Source: DASZUK01 sp963844575
GTDB taxonomy: Bacteria > Actinomycetota > Acidimicrobiia > Acidimicrobiales > RAAP-2
Length of the DNA stretch: 64,000 nucleotides
Reading direction: 5' to 3'
NCBI GenBank assembly: GCA_963844575.1
Contig: CAWJOU010000005.1
Span: forward strand, 1,364,001 to 1,428,000
The notes beneath the pieces were generated by a model. That model saw only the letters and a list, made by a program, of their open reading frames with translations. It was not told where the DNA came from and ran no database searches. The position numbers and the translations under genes were made by a program. Below are positions 44,085 through 53,370 of the stretch, one piece after another. Position 1 is the first letter of the stretch. Every line of letters starts with the position of its first letter.

Positions 44085-44555
44085 TCACTTGGTTCCTGAC
44101 GGCCTTCCCCGACGTCGTAGCACGACGCCCGACTTGACCAAGGCCCGCCGGACAGTCGTAGTGCCTACCCTCAGCTCATGGGCGACGACCTCGACTGACT
44201 GCCCGGCAACATAGAGGCGGACAGCCTTGTCGATGTCGGCCTGTCGGAGTCGGGAGTGTCGCCGCCGGATGCCCTGACGCTTGAGATGTTCGAGAACGGT
44301 GGCGCGGTTGATCCTGTAGAGCGCTGCCAGATCATTGATCGTGGTTCCGCTCTGGTAGGCGTCGACCAACTGTCCCACGTGCTCGGCATCGAGCCTGCGC
44401 TGCACTTGCTGGGGTGGGTGGCTGATCCGAGTGTTCGGGGGAGCAGGCCGCAAGGATTCGTCGGACTGGCCGTTAAGTTGTCCTACCAGGGAGGACAGCT
44501 TTGACGAACGACTGGAAAGCTGTTCCAGCAGGTCCACTACGCCACTGACGTGCAC
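44085..44555 (-). CDS. Double-HTH protein, copy 2 (recombinase-like DNA-binding domains)
   Basis: 156 residues from a GTG. N-terminal motif LLEQLSSRSSKLSSLV, then two HTH units: SGTTINDLAALYRINRATVL and SVEVVAHELRVGTTTVRRAL, each like the Hin/resolvase C-terminal HTH, and a basic tail (RRRGRPSGTK). No catalytic domain. CGTGCA-CTTT-TGCACG (44550-44565) overlaps the start as an inverted repeat. Probably a DNA-binding protein tied to island modules; convergent with the Septu pair. Confidence 0.75.
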   Translation of the reverse strand: MHVSGVVDLLEQLSSRSSKLSSLVGQLNGQSDESLRPAPPNTRISHPPQQVQRRLDAEHVGQLVDAYQSGTTINDLAALYRINRATVLEHLKRQGIRRRHSRLRQADIDKAVRLYVAGQSVEVVAHELRVGTTTVRRALVKSGVVLRRRGRPSGTK

Positions 44556-44779
44556 TTTTGCACGACCGGTGGTGCCATGGCGCGAACACCCGTCCCGTAG
44601 TTCGTATCGAGACAGTTAGGGCGGATTGGCGCTGTCGGCGGCGACCTCGGCCGCCGCAGGCTCCAGCATGGGCACATACCCGGACTGATGGATCTCCCCG
44701 ATGATCCAGTTTGATGGGCGTTTGTGTCGTGCGCCGAGACCTCGTGAGCGCAGCTGGTGATGACTGCTGTGCAGGGTTG

Positions 44780-45226
44780 TCAGTCGGGGCTTTGCGGCCA
44801 TCCTGCTGCGTCAAACACGGCGATGGGGTCCAGGTAGTCGCGCCAGTGGGTCACTTTGCGGTCGCCGATGGTGACGATGGAGACGAAGCGGTTGTCGTAC
44901 GGGCGACCGGTCTGCACTGAGGTGCCGTGCACTTCGTATTCCAGGACGATCACCGAGGTCTCTGGGTCTCGGTGAACGCGGAGGTTGTCCGCGCTGTGCA
45001 GCTCCATGTAGTCGCCGTAGTCGCGGTAGAGGTCGACGATGTTCTGTCGCCCTTCGACCCGCCTGGGGTATCCCGGCACGGAGATCACATACTCGAAGAC
45101 GACGTCCTCGGCCAGGAGGTCGAAGTAGTCGTCACCGTCGACGAAACCCTCCAGCCCCTCCTTGATGATCCGAAAGAACGGGCCGTTCGCGCCGAACGGG
45201 GCATCGTCACTGTCGGTCTTGCTCAC
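44780..45226 (-). CDS. SnoaL-like (NTF2-fold) protein
   Basis: 148 residues from a GTG overlapping the stop of the NmrA gene. FRIIKEGLEGFVDGDDYFDL through VSIVTIGDRKVTHWRDYLDP is the common SnoaL/ketosteroid isomerase-like fold. Forms an operon with the NmrA-type reductase and may act on the same small molecule. Specific reaction unknown. No gene supported in 44556-44779. Confidence 0.85.
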   Translation of the reverse strand: MSKTDSDDAPFGANGPFFRIIKEGLEGFVDGDDYFDLLAEDVVFEYVISVPGYPRRVEGRQNIVDLYRDYGDYMELHSADNLRVHRDPETSVIVLEYEVHGTSVQTGRPYDNRFVSIVTIGDRKVTHWRDYLDPIAVFDAAGWPQSPD

Positions 45227-46071
45227 TTCGTCCCCACGGACCAGGCCTGGGCGTTGCGTTCTGCGAACTGGCGGAAGGTGACTGGTGTCCGGCCGGTGAC
45301 CTTCTCGATGTCGTCGGTGGGCACGGAGCCGTTGCCGGCAATGATGGCTCCCGTGAGCCAGCGGAGCATCACCGCGTACTCCGCGGGGACACCCGCGGCA
45401 ACGGCGCCGCTGATCCACGCTTCGAGGTCGATGTCGTTGTAGATGACGGGCCGGCCGGACACCGAAGAGATGATCTCGGTGACCTCACCGAAGGTCAGGG
45501 CCTGCGGACCGGTCAGCGTGTAGAGCGCGCCAGCGTGGGCGTCGGGATCCACCAGCGTCTCGGCCGCCACCGCAGCGACGTCTTCCGCGTCGACGAAGGC
45601 TTCCGTGCCGCCGCCGCTCGGCGCCGTGATCACCCCGTCGAGGACCGGGAGATGGTCGTCATTGAAATTCTGCATCACCCACGCCGGGCGCAGGACGGAG
45701 TGCGTGACGGCCCCTCGGGCGGCGAGGTCGGCCTCGACCGCAGCAATGTCGATCCCCTGTGGCGCCCGGTCCGCGTTGTAAGTGCTGAGGAAGGTGACGT
45801 GGCGTACCCCGACGGTCTCGGCGAGATCCAGGAAGCCGGCGACCCGCTCGGCGTACGAGACGCGCAGCACCGGAGTGACCAGATAGAGCCGGTCCACGCC
45901 GACCAGGGCATCGGGGTAGGTAGTCGGGTCGTCCCAGTCGAAGCGGACGTCGGCGCCGTTGCGCGCCGCGGTACGGGTCGCGATCCCGCGCCGGGCGAGG
46001 GTCCCGGTCAGCCGTGACCCGGTCCTGCCGGTGCCTCCCAAGATCAGCGTGATAGGTGCTTCGTTGCTCAT
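45223..46071 (-). CDS. NmrA-family NAD(P)-binding protein
   Basis: 282 residues from the ATG at 46071. Rossmann motif LILGGTGRTGSRLTGTLARR at the N-terminus, then HVTFLSTYNADRA and RPAWVMQNFNDDHLP typical of NmrA/TMR-like SDRs that reduce small molecules or sense the NADP pool. First gene of an operon with the SnoaL protein and divergent from an AraC regulator. Confidence 0.9.
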   Translation of the reverse strand: MSNEAPITLILGGTGRTGSRLTGTLARRGIATRTAARNGADVRFDWDDPTTYPDALVGVDRLYLVTPVLRVSYAERVAGFLDLAETVGVRHVTFLSTYNADRAPQGIDIAAVEADLAARGAVTHSVLRPAWVMQNFNDDHLPVLDGVITAPSGGGTEAFVDAEDVAAVAAETLVDPDAHAGALYTLTGPQALTFGEVTEIISSVSGRPVIYNDIDLEAWISGAVAAGVPAEYAVMLRWLTGAIIAGNGSVPTDDIEKVTGRTPVTFRQFAERNAQAWSVGTK

Positions 46072-46182
46072 GGCTCCATGATCGGAGCTTTGGTCGAGTG
46101 AATCAATGCTTACACCGCTCGAAGATTTGTGCGAGGCTCTCACTGGCTTGACCCGGATGCTCGTTCTGCGCAGTGTGGTGTC

Positions 46183-47121
46183 ATGGACCTGTTGTACGAC
46201 CACCTGGTGCGGGCTCGGGCCACCGGAGCCGTCTTCGCCCGGACGGTCGCCGAGCCGCCATGGGGCCTTCGCCTCGGCGGCTCGATCCAGCTTGCGGTGC
46301 ACACGGTCGTCCGCGGACGGGGCTACCTGTGGCTGGACACCCCCACAAACGCGGTGGAGCTCTCACCGGGAACCGTCGTGCTCGTGCGTGGCGGGCCGGA
46401 CCACCACATCGGGCATGAGGCCGGCGCCGCCTGCCTGGGACCGGAGGAGTTCCGGGCTCGATACCCCCAGGCAGACCCCGGCGACAACCCGCAAGCCACG
46501 GTGTTCCTCTGCGGTGCCTACCAGTTCAGCGGCGACGTCGGCGGGGGCCTGCTCGATGCGCTGCCCCAGGTCCTGACCCTCTCGGCGGCCATCGACGATC
46601 CCCTCCGGGACGTGGTCACCCTGCTCTCACGTGAGCTTGTCGGTACCGAACCGGCCCAGCAGCTCGTGCTGGACCGCCTCCTCGACCTGCTCCTCGTGCT
46701 GGCCATCCGCAGCGACTTTCGCCGCAGCGCGACCGCACCGCCCTGGTACCGGGCCTCCGCCGACCCGCGGCTGAGTGCAGCGCTCCAGGCCATCCACGAA
46801 AACGCCGCCCACCCCTGGACGGTCGCCGAACTCGCCGCGCTCAGCGGCCTGTCGAGGGCTGCCTTCGCCCGGACCTTCCGAGGGACGCTTGGCCAGGCCC
46901 CCATGCAGTACCTGACCGAATGGCGGATGACCCTCGCCCGCGACCACCTACGCGCCGACGACCTCAGCCTGGCCCAAATCGCCAGCGCCGTCGGCTACGG
47001 CTCGCCCTTCGCCTTCGCCGCCGCCTTCCGCCGCCACCACGGAGAGCCGCCCGGCACCTGGCGACAGCGGGAACGGGCGGCGTCAGACGCACGTCTCCTC
47101 ACCACACACCCCAGCTCGTAA
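46183..47121 (+). CDS. AraC-family regulator with cupin-type sensor
   Basis: 312 residues from ATG 46183. An N-terminal cupin_6-like domain (GSIQLAVHTVVRGRGYLWLD) is followed by a two-HTH AraC domain (WTVAELAALSGLSRAAFART and LSLAQIASAVGYGSPFAFAA). Transcribed divergently from the NmrA-SnoaL operon, a common layout for an activator of that operon. Confidence 0.9.
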   Translation: MDLLYDHLVRARATGAVFARTVAEPPWGLRLGGSIQLAVHTVVRGRGYLWLDTPTNAVELSPGTVVLVRGGPDHHIGHEAGAACLGPEEFRARYPQADPGDNPQATVFLCGAYQFSGDVGGGLLDALPQVLTLSAAIDDPLRDVVTLLSRELVGTEPAQQLVLDRLLDLLLVLAIRSDFRRSATAPPWYRASADPRLSAALQAIHENAAHPWTVAELAALSGLSRAAFARTFRGTLGQAPMQYLTEWRMTLARDHLRADDLSLAQIASAVGYGSPFAFAAAFRRHHGEPPGTWRQRERAASDARLLTTHPSS

Positions 47122-47432
47122 TTCGCACATATGCGAACGCGGCGCCACCCGCCGCTTCCGAATCGCTGAGGTCATTGGCGTGACTCGAACCGCCGACCTT
47201 GCCACTGGCCCCTAGCGATCTCCGTCTCCCAGTCGAAGGACCGCGTTAGCCGACGCCAGGCCCATCGGTTCGCCCTCAAGGATGGCCGTGACCTGGCCCT
47301 TTTCAGATCTGGGGGTGTTCGTATAATGACACCCCAAGACCACTAAGCCGTCCAGATTGCGCACCGGGTCTTGCGGCTCACTCGTGAGTGGCTGGCTGCT
47401 TGGTCGATAGACGATCGGCGTCCTCCGGGGGA
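47122..47432. other. Noncoding gap with a tRNA-like remnant
   Basis: 311 bases without a convincing gene. At 47175-47196 the minus strand reads GGTCGGCGGTTCGAGTCACG, which looks like the T-arm end of a tRNA, but no acceptor or anticodon arm is present. It might be a decayed attachment site. Confidence 0.3.
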
Positions 47433-47810
47433 TCAGACGACTATGAGGCCGACCCTCGGATCGAGTATCCGTAGATCGTCGGGGTCGGAAGTAACGACTG
47501 ATTGCTGAGCCCGACGCGCGCAAATCACGACGTGAGCGTCGATGACGTCGGCGGTTGCACTCGCGGCCAGCAATCGCCCGACATTCGTAGCGTCTACACG
47601 GTCGAGCGGGACGACGTCAGTGGTCGGTTGCCGGATCAGCCGGGCGAGGCGGGCTTGTCGTTCCGGCTGTCGGATGGCCTGCCCGAGCGCGGTGGCGGGA
47701 ATGGTGACGCGAGCACCGGTCTCCTGGGCCCGCGTCAGCAACACGAGCACGCGACGGTCGTTCCGGTCGAGGGCGATCAGACCTCCCGCGTCCAGCGTGA
47801 CGCCGGCCAT
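47433..47810 (-). CDS. PIN-domain toxin (VapC-like)
   Basis: 125 residues from the ATG at 47810. PIN acidic residues: Asp in TLDAGGLIALDRND, Asp in ATADVIDAHVVICAR and Asp in VVTSDPDDLRIL. RNase of a VapBC-type pair. The start shares the A of the antitoxin TGA. Confidence 0.85.
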   Translation of the reverse strand: MAGVTLDAGGLIALDRNDRRVLVLLTRAQETGARVTIPATALGQAIRQPERQARLARLIRQPTTDVVPLDRVDATNVGRLLAASATADVIDAHVVICARRAQQSVVTSDPDDLRILDPRVGLIVV

Positions 47811-48067
47811 CAGGCCGCGGGACTGCGGCGTCGCTTGACGCCGAGCGTCTCGTCGGCCCAGCGACGCTCTTCGCTCGACAGCTCCCCGCCGGTCTCGTGC
47901 AGCGCGCTTGCAAGCATGGCACCCCAACCTGCGACGTCATCGAGGGCTACACCGACCGCGTGCTGTACGAACCCTGACACGCTTGAGGTCGAGCCGGACT
48001 CGACCAGAGCACGGATGCGGTCCAGTTGGCCCTCGTCCAGAGTGACCGTGACTTTCCTAGTTGCCAT
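47810..48067 (-). CDS. Ribbon-helix-helix antitoxin (VapB-like)
   Basis: 85 residues from ATG 48067. The N-terminal strand-helix-helix (MATRKVTVTLDEGQLDRIRA, then VSGFVQHAVGVALDD) fits a RHH DNA-binding fold. Precedes and is translationally coupled to the PIN toxin. Confidence 0.8.
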   Translation of the reverse strand: MATRKVTVTLDEGQLDRIRALVESGSTSSVSGFVQHAVGVALDDVAGWGAMLASALHETGGELSSEERRWADETLGVKRRRSPAA

Positions 48068-48311
48068 ACCAGATACCATACCACTCGCCGACTGGTCAGA
48101 AAGTAGTCCGGCAAGCTCATCGGGCCCTCGATCTTAAAGATGAGGACGGCTATCGGTCAAGAGCGTTGCGGGCAGCGACCTGGCGCAAGCCAAGGGCGGA
48201 AAGAAGAAGTAGGCGGTACCCTCCATTCGTCGTGAACCTGCCGGGGGCCCTGAGGGTGGCTCGAAACCCTCGGCACACGGCGTCTTATGACCATCGGGAG
48301 CTGACAAAACC

Positions 48312-49127
48312 GTGACCTCCACGCACAAGGTCGACACCATCGACGAGAATGCTATCAACATCTATACGGATGGATCTTCGTACTCCACCCCCCGAATTGG
48401 CGGGATTGGGATCCGGTTTATAACTGTCGGATCTGACGGGTATGAGATTGTGGAAGAGGTTCAGCTGCCGGGATACAAGGGTGCCACGAACCAGCAGATG
48501 GAACTCAAGGCGTGCGTCGAGGCGCTGACACTCCTCAATCGAGGCCGGACCAACGTCGACGTGGATGCCTTTGGCAAAATCATTATCAAGACTGACTCGA
48601 TGTACCTGGTAAACGGGTACCAATCAGCCCGTCACTACTGGGCCGCCAATAGGTGGATGACTAAAGACGGCACGCCTGTCATCAGCGCAGATCTGTGGAA
48701 GATCTTCCTAAGGCTTGCGGCGAACAGTGGGAAGCGTGTGGAGGTTCAGTGGGTAAAGGCACACAAGAAAAGTGTTCACAACAATGCAGCAGACAAGCTG
48801 GCCAAGAAGTCAGCGAAGGGGCCCCTAAACCCGCCCCTTAACGTCGTCAGTGTTCGACGAAAGCAAACGAAAAAGTCAGTCGAACGTGGAAGCGTCCACA
48901 TGAATGGCCAGCGGGTTACCCTCCGAATCATCTCCTGCGAGTATCTGAGAGTCCAAAGATGCTGGCGATATAAATACGAGGTGATGTCAAAGGCAAGCTC
49001 ATACTTTGGGAATGTCGACTGGATCTTTTCCGAAATATCGCTCCGGGATGGACATACCTACTATGTCAGGCTAAACGATGAGACGCCTAACCCTCGGATA
49101 TTGAAGCTCTACCGCGAAGTGACCTGA
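48312..49127 (+). CDS. Ribonuclease H-like protein with unknown C-terminal domain
   Basis: 271 residues from a GTG. RNase HI catalytic residues are all visible: Asp20 (YTDGSS), Glu64 (NQQMELKA), Asp95 (IKTDSMYL), Asp161 (NNAADKLAK), with His156 nearby. After residue 180 a basic linker and a domain of about 80 residues (VTLRIISCEYLRVQRCWRYK) replace the usual end; I do not recognise it. The AT-rich gene lies alone in the island, so a role against invading DNA or R-loops is possible but unproven. Confidence 0.8.
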   Translation: MTSTHKVDTIDENAINIYTDGSSYSTPRIGGIGIRFITVGSDGYEIVEEVQLPGYKGATNQQMELKACVEALTLLNRGRTNVDVDAFGKIIIKTDSMYLVNGYQSARHYWAANRWMTKDGTPVISADLWKIFLRLAANSGKRVEVQWVKAHKKSVHNNAADKLAKKSAKGPLNPPLNVVSVRRKQTKKSVERGSVHMNGQRVTLRIISCEYLRVQRCWRYKYEVMSKASSYFGNVDWIFSEISLRDGHTYYVRLNDETPNPRILKLYREVT

Positions 49128-49174
49128 CGATGGCCTCCCTCTAGACTTGCAGTCCCGATTTGTGAAGATTCTGG

Positions 49175-49387
49175 TTACGAGGCCGGTTGACTCGTGTCCC
49201 AGGGCCACCCACTTTCGCTCGCCGCCCGAGAGTATGCCTCGCCGTAACTCTCACTTCGAGCGTCGCTCTGAACCAGCGTGTCGAGGGAAAGGTTATCCAT
49301 GAACTCTCGTTCACTGATGCCGCTAGCAGCGGCTCTGATCGCAGCGTCGAGAAAATATTGCGCCAATGGGTCGAGCTGCTCGGACAT
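49175..49387 (-). CDS. Small hypothetical protein
   Basis: 70 residues from the ATG at 49387, chosen for the CAGGAGGGAAAC in front of it. Helical and acidic (QYFLDAAIRAAASGISEREF). The gene is downstream of the double-HTH copy 3 on the same strand. No family recognised. Confidence 0.5.
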   Translation of the reverse strand: MSEQLDPLAQYFLDAAIRAAASGISEREFMDNLSLDTLVQSDARSESYGEAYSRAASESGWPWDTSQPAS

Positions 49388-49460
49388 GTTTCCCTCCTGG
49401 TTGGCGGTAACGATAGCTCGCTGGTGACATCGGTGAACCCGCCGGAGGTGCCGCCACTTG

Positions 49461-49988
49461 TCAAACTGACTCCGAGTAATCCCCTGCAAGCTCTACCATG
49501 ACCCGCTTGCTCGAACTGGCGATCAATCGACTGCCACGGCTGGGTCGTCCTCGGCGCCGCAGCTCCACGCGAGCTTGCCTGAGGACTCGGCGCACAGTCG
49601 TCGGCCCAACCCGAAGCTCATAAGCCACTGAGTTGACTGATGCCCCAGAGGCGTAGAGCTTGACTGCCTTGTCGATGTCCACCTGCTGCAGCCGTCTTGG
49701 TCGCCGCCGTTGGATACCCTGACGTCTGAGGTGTTCCAGTACGGTCGTCCGGTTGATCCCATAGGCTCGGGCCAGCTCGTTTACCGTAGTGCCAGCTTGA
49801 TAGGCAAGGACGAGCTCAGCGACTTGCTCCGGACTCAGTCGATTTTGGACTTGGTGACGGAGCTCGCTTCTCTTACAATTGATCTCGGGAGAGCGTGCGG
49901 GCCAGTTATCCGCTTCTACCTCGTTGACCAGAGATAACAGGGTTGACGAATGACTGGAAAGGTGTTCCATTAAGGCCACGATCGACAC
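49461..49988 (-). CDS. Double-HTH protein, copy 3
   Basis: 175 residues (GTG at 49988; ATG at 49970 possible). N-terminal LMEHLSSHSSTLLSLVNEVE parallels copy 2; the HTH units are AGTTVNELARAYGINRTTVL and SVNSVAYELRVGPTTVRRVL with RRRGRPSRG after them. A truncated serine recombinase lies 190 bases beyond its start. Same role as copy 2 proposed. Confidence 0.75.
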   Translation of the reverse strand: MSIVALMEHLSSHSSTLLSLVNEVEADNWPARSPEINCKRSELRHQVQNRLSPEQVAELVLAYQAGTTVNELARAYGINRTTVLEHLRRQGIQRRRPRRLQQVDIDKAVKLYASGASVNSVAYELRVGPTTVRRVLRQARVELRRRGRPSRGSRLIASSSKRVMVELAGDYSESV

Positions 49989-50176
49989 AGATTACGAACC
50001 GCGGGCGTAAAAGTGGGAACGCGGAAGGTCGGGTGGATGGCAGTGCGTCGATCCGCACTCCCTCGATGAGCTGCCAGAAGAGCGCCTTGATGGCAGGCGG
50101 GTCGGCCCCGTCTTCCTGGGTCAAGATCTCGCCTATCGGGCAAGAGATTGGCAGACGCCTTCATGAAGGGTGAGGG

Positions 50177-50383
50177 TCACTGGTCCATAAAATAGGAGGA
50201 CTGGTCGTCCTGACGCCGCGGGCTGGCGACGGACGCACCGAGCCGGGTCTCCTGGGCATCCAGGGAGAACGGCTGGTGCTCCTCGTCGGTCGAGATGCGG
50301 ACGTAGCAGGCTACCCGGGTGGGGTTGTTTCCGGACTCCTGAGGGATCGATAGCGATCTCGTCTGTGGCGTCGCCGTGGTCAC
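50177..50383 (-). pseudogene. Serine recombinase N-terminal fragment
   Basis: 68 residues. PTRVACYVRISTDEEHQPFS is the start of a resolvase domain with nucleophile Ser, but the frame ends about 25 residues later. No remainder is found downstream. Remnant of an earlier integration event next to a double-HTH gene. Confidence 0.75.
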
Positions 50384-50552
50384 GTCCTCCTCCGATCACC
50401 GTTGCACTTGATGGGGTCAGATGAAGTTTCGGAACCAGCTATCCACACTGGCGTGGGGGACTGCTCGGCCATGGCTTCATCGGTACCAAGCACCTGCTGC
50501 TCGGTCTGATGTGGAACGGAATGTCAACCCCCCGCGCTGATCTGGTGGTGGG

Positions 50553-50673
50553 CGGTTTTTAACCGTGCCGAACCAAGGGTTCGGCGCCTGATTGCTCCTG
50601 GCAGGCGACGGGGCCCCGGAGTCAAGACGGAGCGCCCGCAGCGAAGCGAGGACGAACGGTCTTGACCCCGGGG
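50553..50673. ncRNA. Hairpin-rich noncoding DNA, structured-RNA candidate
   Basis: Three inverted repeats in 121 bases: CGGTT-TTT-AACCG (50553-50565), GCCGAACC-AAG-GGTTCGGC (50567-50585), and arms CCCCGGAGTCAAGAC (50614-50628) and GTCTTGACCCCGGGG (50659-50673) with one mismatch. The 582-base gap 50384-50965 has no convincing gene. It lies 3' of an IS110 transposase, a family that uses a noncoding guide RNA, so the hairpins may be part of that RNA or the target of insertion. Confidence 0.4.
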
Positions 50674-50965
50674 TGGCGGCTGCTACGCCCTCCCCGTGGG
50701 TCTCGGCGGTGAGCGATCGAGAACCTCGACCATGCACCGGGACACTGGTGCGGTTCGACGAACCGCCACGCTGATGTTCGCGGATTGGGACCGCAAGATG
50801 ACGATGCGCAGAACGGTGCCCCTCACTGAAATCGCGTCCGGGCCAAAAGGTCCGGGTTCGCACAACCGAAACGGGGATCTTCTCTGCCGCGGCGGGTTCC
50901 CGGTGCATGGTGGAGGCCTCGCTCACGACCCCGCCGAGGGTTGAGCGAGTTGAAAGAACGGCACT

Positions 50966-52069
50966 TCAGGCCGCCGTCATCTCGGCCCACAAGAAGCCGG
51001 CAAGCTGGCGGGCCACCGCCGTCGCCACGATGTTGCGTGAGCTCTTGGTGGCGGCCAGGCGGCCGAACTTGGCCGTCAGGTGGACCTGGGCCGCCCAGGC
51101 CCGGGCGATCGTCTCGTCCGACGCCCGGGCCTGGCGCTTCTTGATCTCGGCACCGGTCCTCGGGCGGTGTTGGTAGGACCAGGCCGATTCGACCAGAGCG
51201 GTGCGCAGGTGGACGTTGCCGGTCTTGGTGATCCGTCCTCGCTTGACGCGATCCCCCGAGGAGTACTCGGCCGGGGTCAGCCCGCAGAACCCCATGAACG
51301 AGCTGGCCCGGGGGAAGCGGGTCCAGTCACCCACCTCGGCCGCCAGTGACAGCGCCCCGAGCTCGGTCACGCCCCGGTAACAGCCCAGCCGGGCCACCGC
51401 CTCGGCGAACGGCCCCTGGGCGAGGTAAGCCCCCAGGTCGCTCTCGACCGCGGCCATCTCGGCGTCGAGGGCGCAGAGCACCGAACGGTAGCGGGCGAAG
51501 GTGCGGGTGAGGGCCTCGTCACTGAAGGCCACCTGGGCCAGCCAGGCCTGGTGACGCATCGTCCAGTGGGAGCCGTCACGAAAGACCACACCATGGCGGA
51601 GCAGGAACTTGATCAGCCGGTGCCGGGCCCGGGCCCGGTCGATCACCAGATCGCGGCGGGTGCGGCAGAGGTCGCGGATGGCTTCTTCGGGCTCGGTCGG
51701 AATGCGCACCGGGGTCAGTTGGCCGACCCGATAGAGCTCGGCCAGCCGCCGGGCGTCCCGACGGTCGGTCTTGACCCGGGCGCCGACGGTCATCGGGATC
51801 AACGACGGGGCGATGACCTCGCAGGCCACCCCCAGGCGCTCGAGCAGACGGGCCAGGGCGTAGCCGGTGGGCCCGGCTTCGTAGCAGACCGCCACGGCCT
51901 TGGGGTCCCCCCAGCCGAGCACCAGGCGCTTGATCGAGGCCTCGTCGGGGAAGATGCGGTCGATCACCGCCACCTCGGCCCCGGGGACGAGCACGGTCGA
52001 GGTGATCGAGCTCTTGTGGACGTCGAGGCCCACGAAGGTCGTGTCAGAATTGCCCTGACGATGGAACAT
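50966..52069 (-). mobile_element. IS110-family transposase gene
   Basis: 367 residues from ATG 52069. N-terminal DEDD RuvC-like domain (FVGLDVHKSSI, VCYEAGPTGYAL, VKTDRRDARRLA) and C-terminal transposase_20 domain (ASSFMGFCGLTPAEYSSG). The gene appears intact. Element ends are not visible because IS110 elements lack terminal inverted repeats. Only about 115 bases separate its start from the next gene, little room for an upstream guide RNA. Confidence 0.9.
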
Positions 52070-52187
52070 GGCTGGCTCCTTCAGTATGTGGCACCGCCCA
52101 ACACGGTGACCCACGCAGGATCAACCTTTGCTGAACGGCGCCAGCCGTTCCATCGTCACTGATCGGCAAGGGGGCCTGGCGGCTTGG

Positions 52188-52625
52188 TTACTGGTTCAGG
52201 CGGATGACTTCGACGGCGACGCCGGCCGTAGCGGCCGCACGGTCGAGAAGAGGCGATTCGGTGGTCACCGCGATATTGCCGCCCAGCACCACTGCTGCGG
52301 CCACCGCCTCGGCGGTGAGGAGATTGAACTGTCCGGAGAGGGCCGCCATGACCGGCACCAATCGTCGCAGGCTCAAGAGGCCGATCTCCGCCGGCAACTC
52401 GACCAGGACCCCCGCCACTCGCGAGCGCTCATGTTCGGACATGGCCCCGAGGGTTCGGGAGAGCACCCCTCGGCCGGGGCGGGCCATTGCTCGGGTCAAC
52501 CGCCAGTACCACGATCCGGTCGTGAACACTTCACCACGTCCCGCTGCGTCGGTGAACTGGGCTACCGAGCCGGCCGACCGCTCCGCCACGACGGCGAGCA
52601 GGAGCGCATCATCGACGACGATCAT
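52188..52625 (-). CDS. PIN-like toxin of a VapBC-type pair
   Basis: 145 residues. MIVVDDALLLAVVAERSAGS at the start and LLTAEAVAAAVVLGGNIAVT with TTESPLLDRAA at the end place acidic residues as in PIN nucleases, though weakly. It follows the probable antitoxin gene by 17 bases. Likely RNase toxin. Confidence 0.65.
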   Translation of the reverse strand: MIVVDDALLLAVVAERSAGSVAQFTDAAGRGEVFTTGSWYWRLTRAMARPGRGVLSRTLGAMSEHERSRVAGVLVELPAEIGLLSLRRLVPVMAALSGQFNLLTAEAVAAAVVLGGNIAVTTESPLLDRAAATAGVAVEVIRLNQ

Positions 52626-52642
52626 GGAAAGGGTCGGGGTGT

Positions 52643-52858
52643 TCAGCCCTGGGCCAAGTCCGGGTCCCCTGCGACCGCTTCGCGGGCTGCTCGATGGTAA
52701 GCACCCGAGGCGAGGTCTTCAGCGATGGCTAGGCGAACAGTCTCGGGAAGGTTCGTAGCGACCGGGCCGATCCGAGTCGGACGCAGCTCGCCTGCCGCCG
52801 CCGCCGCCGCTCGTGCCCGATCGGCCGCTGCCCGCAGGTCCTTCGTGGAGATCACCAT
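52643..52858 (-). CDS. Probable antitoxin of the 52188 PIN-like protein
   Basis: 71 residues, alanine-rich helix then LPETVRLAIAEDLASGAYHR. Placed directly upstream of the PIN-like gene. No DNA-binding motif is certain, so the role rests mainly on gene order. Confidence 0.55.
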   Translation of the reverse strand: MVISTKDLRAAADRARAAAAAAGELRPTRIGPVATNLPETVRLAIAEDLASGAYHRAAREAVAGDPDLAQG

Positions 52859-53032
52859 GCTCGAACGTTACCGTCCCGACTGGGTCGTTGATCACGAACC
52901 GTTGCGACCCCATCGTCGAACGGGTGTGAAAACACCGACAGCCCCAGCCCACATCGTCAGGTCTCGGAGCCAACACCGGAGGTCCGTCCCTGCGGGATAC
53001 CGGCCCGCTCTGGAGGCATCAGTCTGCTCCGC

Positions 53033-53049
53033 TTGCGCCATTGCGCAAC
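53033..53049 (+). promoter_or_regulatory. XRE operator: TTGCGC direct and palindromic site
   Basis: TTGCGCCATTGCGCAAC lies 19 bases before the XRE start (ATG 53068). The TTGCGCAA half is repeated twice at the ubiquitin operon promoter (53986-54030). TAGACC or TTATAT before the ATG could be the -10, giving a short or absent leader. Confidence 0.6.
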
Positions 53050-53067
53050 CTGGTAGACCTTATATGC

Positions 53068-53370
53068 ATGGCCGAGAAGATCGGAGACCGGATCAAGCGG
53101 GAACGCTTGAGGCTTGGTCTCACCCAGCGGCAGCTAGCGGACGCGGTGAACGTCGGCGTTCCGCACATCTCGAAGGTCGAGGCTGGGCGGGAGAGCCCGA
53201 GCGACGATCTTCTGAAGAGACTGGCCCCCGTGCTTGGTGTCGAAGCGGACGAACTTCTCCTTGTCGCGCGGCGGCTGCCTGATTCCTTGGTCGAGGAACT
53301 TGCGGCCGATCCTGCCCACGCTCTCGCCTTCCTGCGCACCTGGTCTGCGTCCAAAGGGAAGAGGCGGTAG
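53068..53370 (+). CDS. XRE-family repressor paired with ImmA-type protease
   Basis: 100 residues from ATG 53068; the frame extends to a TTG at 53041 inside the operator. HTH: RIKRERLRLGLTQRQLADAV then HISKVEAGRESPSDDLLKRL, and a C-terminal tail after residue 65 as in DdrO/ImmR-like repressors cut by their partner protease. The stop shares a base with the protease start (TAGTG). Probable repressor of itself and of the ubiquitin-like operon. Confidence 0.85.
   Translation: MAEKIGDRIKRERLRLGLTQRQLADAVNVGVPHISKVEAGRESPSDDLLKRLAPVLGVEADELLLVARRLPDSLVEELAADPAHALAFLRTWSASKGKRR

Noticed and set aside
44616..44801. Minus-strand 61-codon frame
   Set aside because: No ribosome-binding site, no recognisable motif, and it lies between two unrelated genes. 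Too weak to list as a gene.
47165..47200. tRNA or attachment site remnant
   Set aside because: Only the T-arm-like GGTTCGAGTC is present. No duplicate with the 27.1 kb tRNA sequence, so it cannot be called as the right end of the element.
48235..48280. Minus-strand peptide AEGFEPPSG resembling the tRNA-encoded tail of integrases
   Set aside because: No integrase is attached and no tRNA structure is found; probably chance or a very old remnant.
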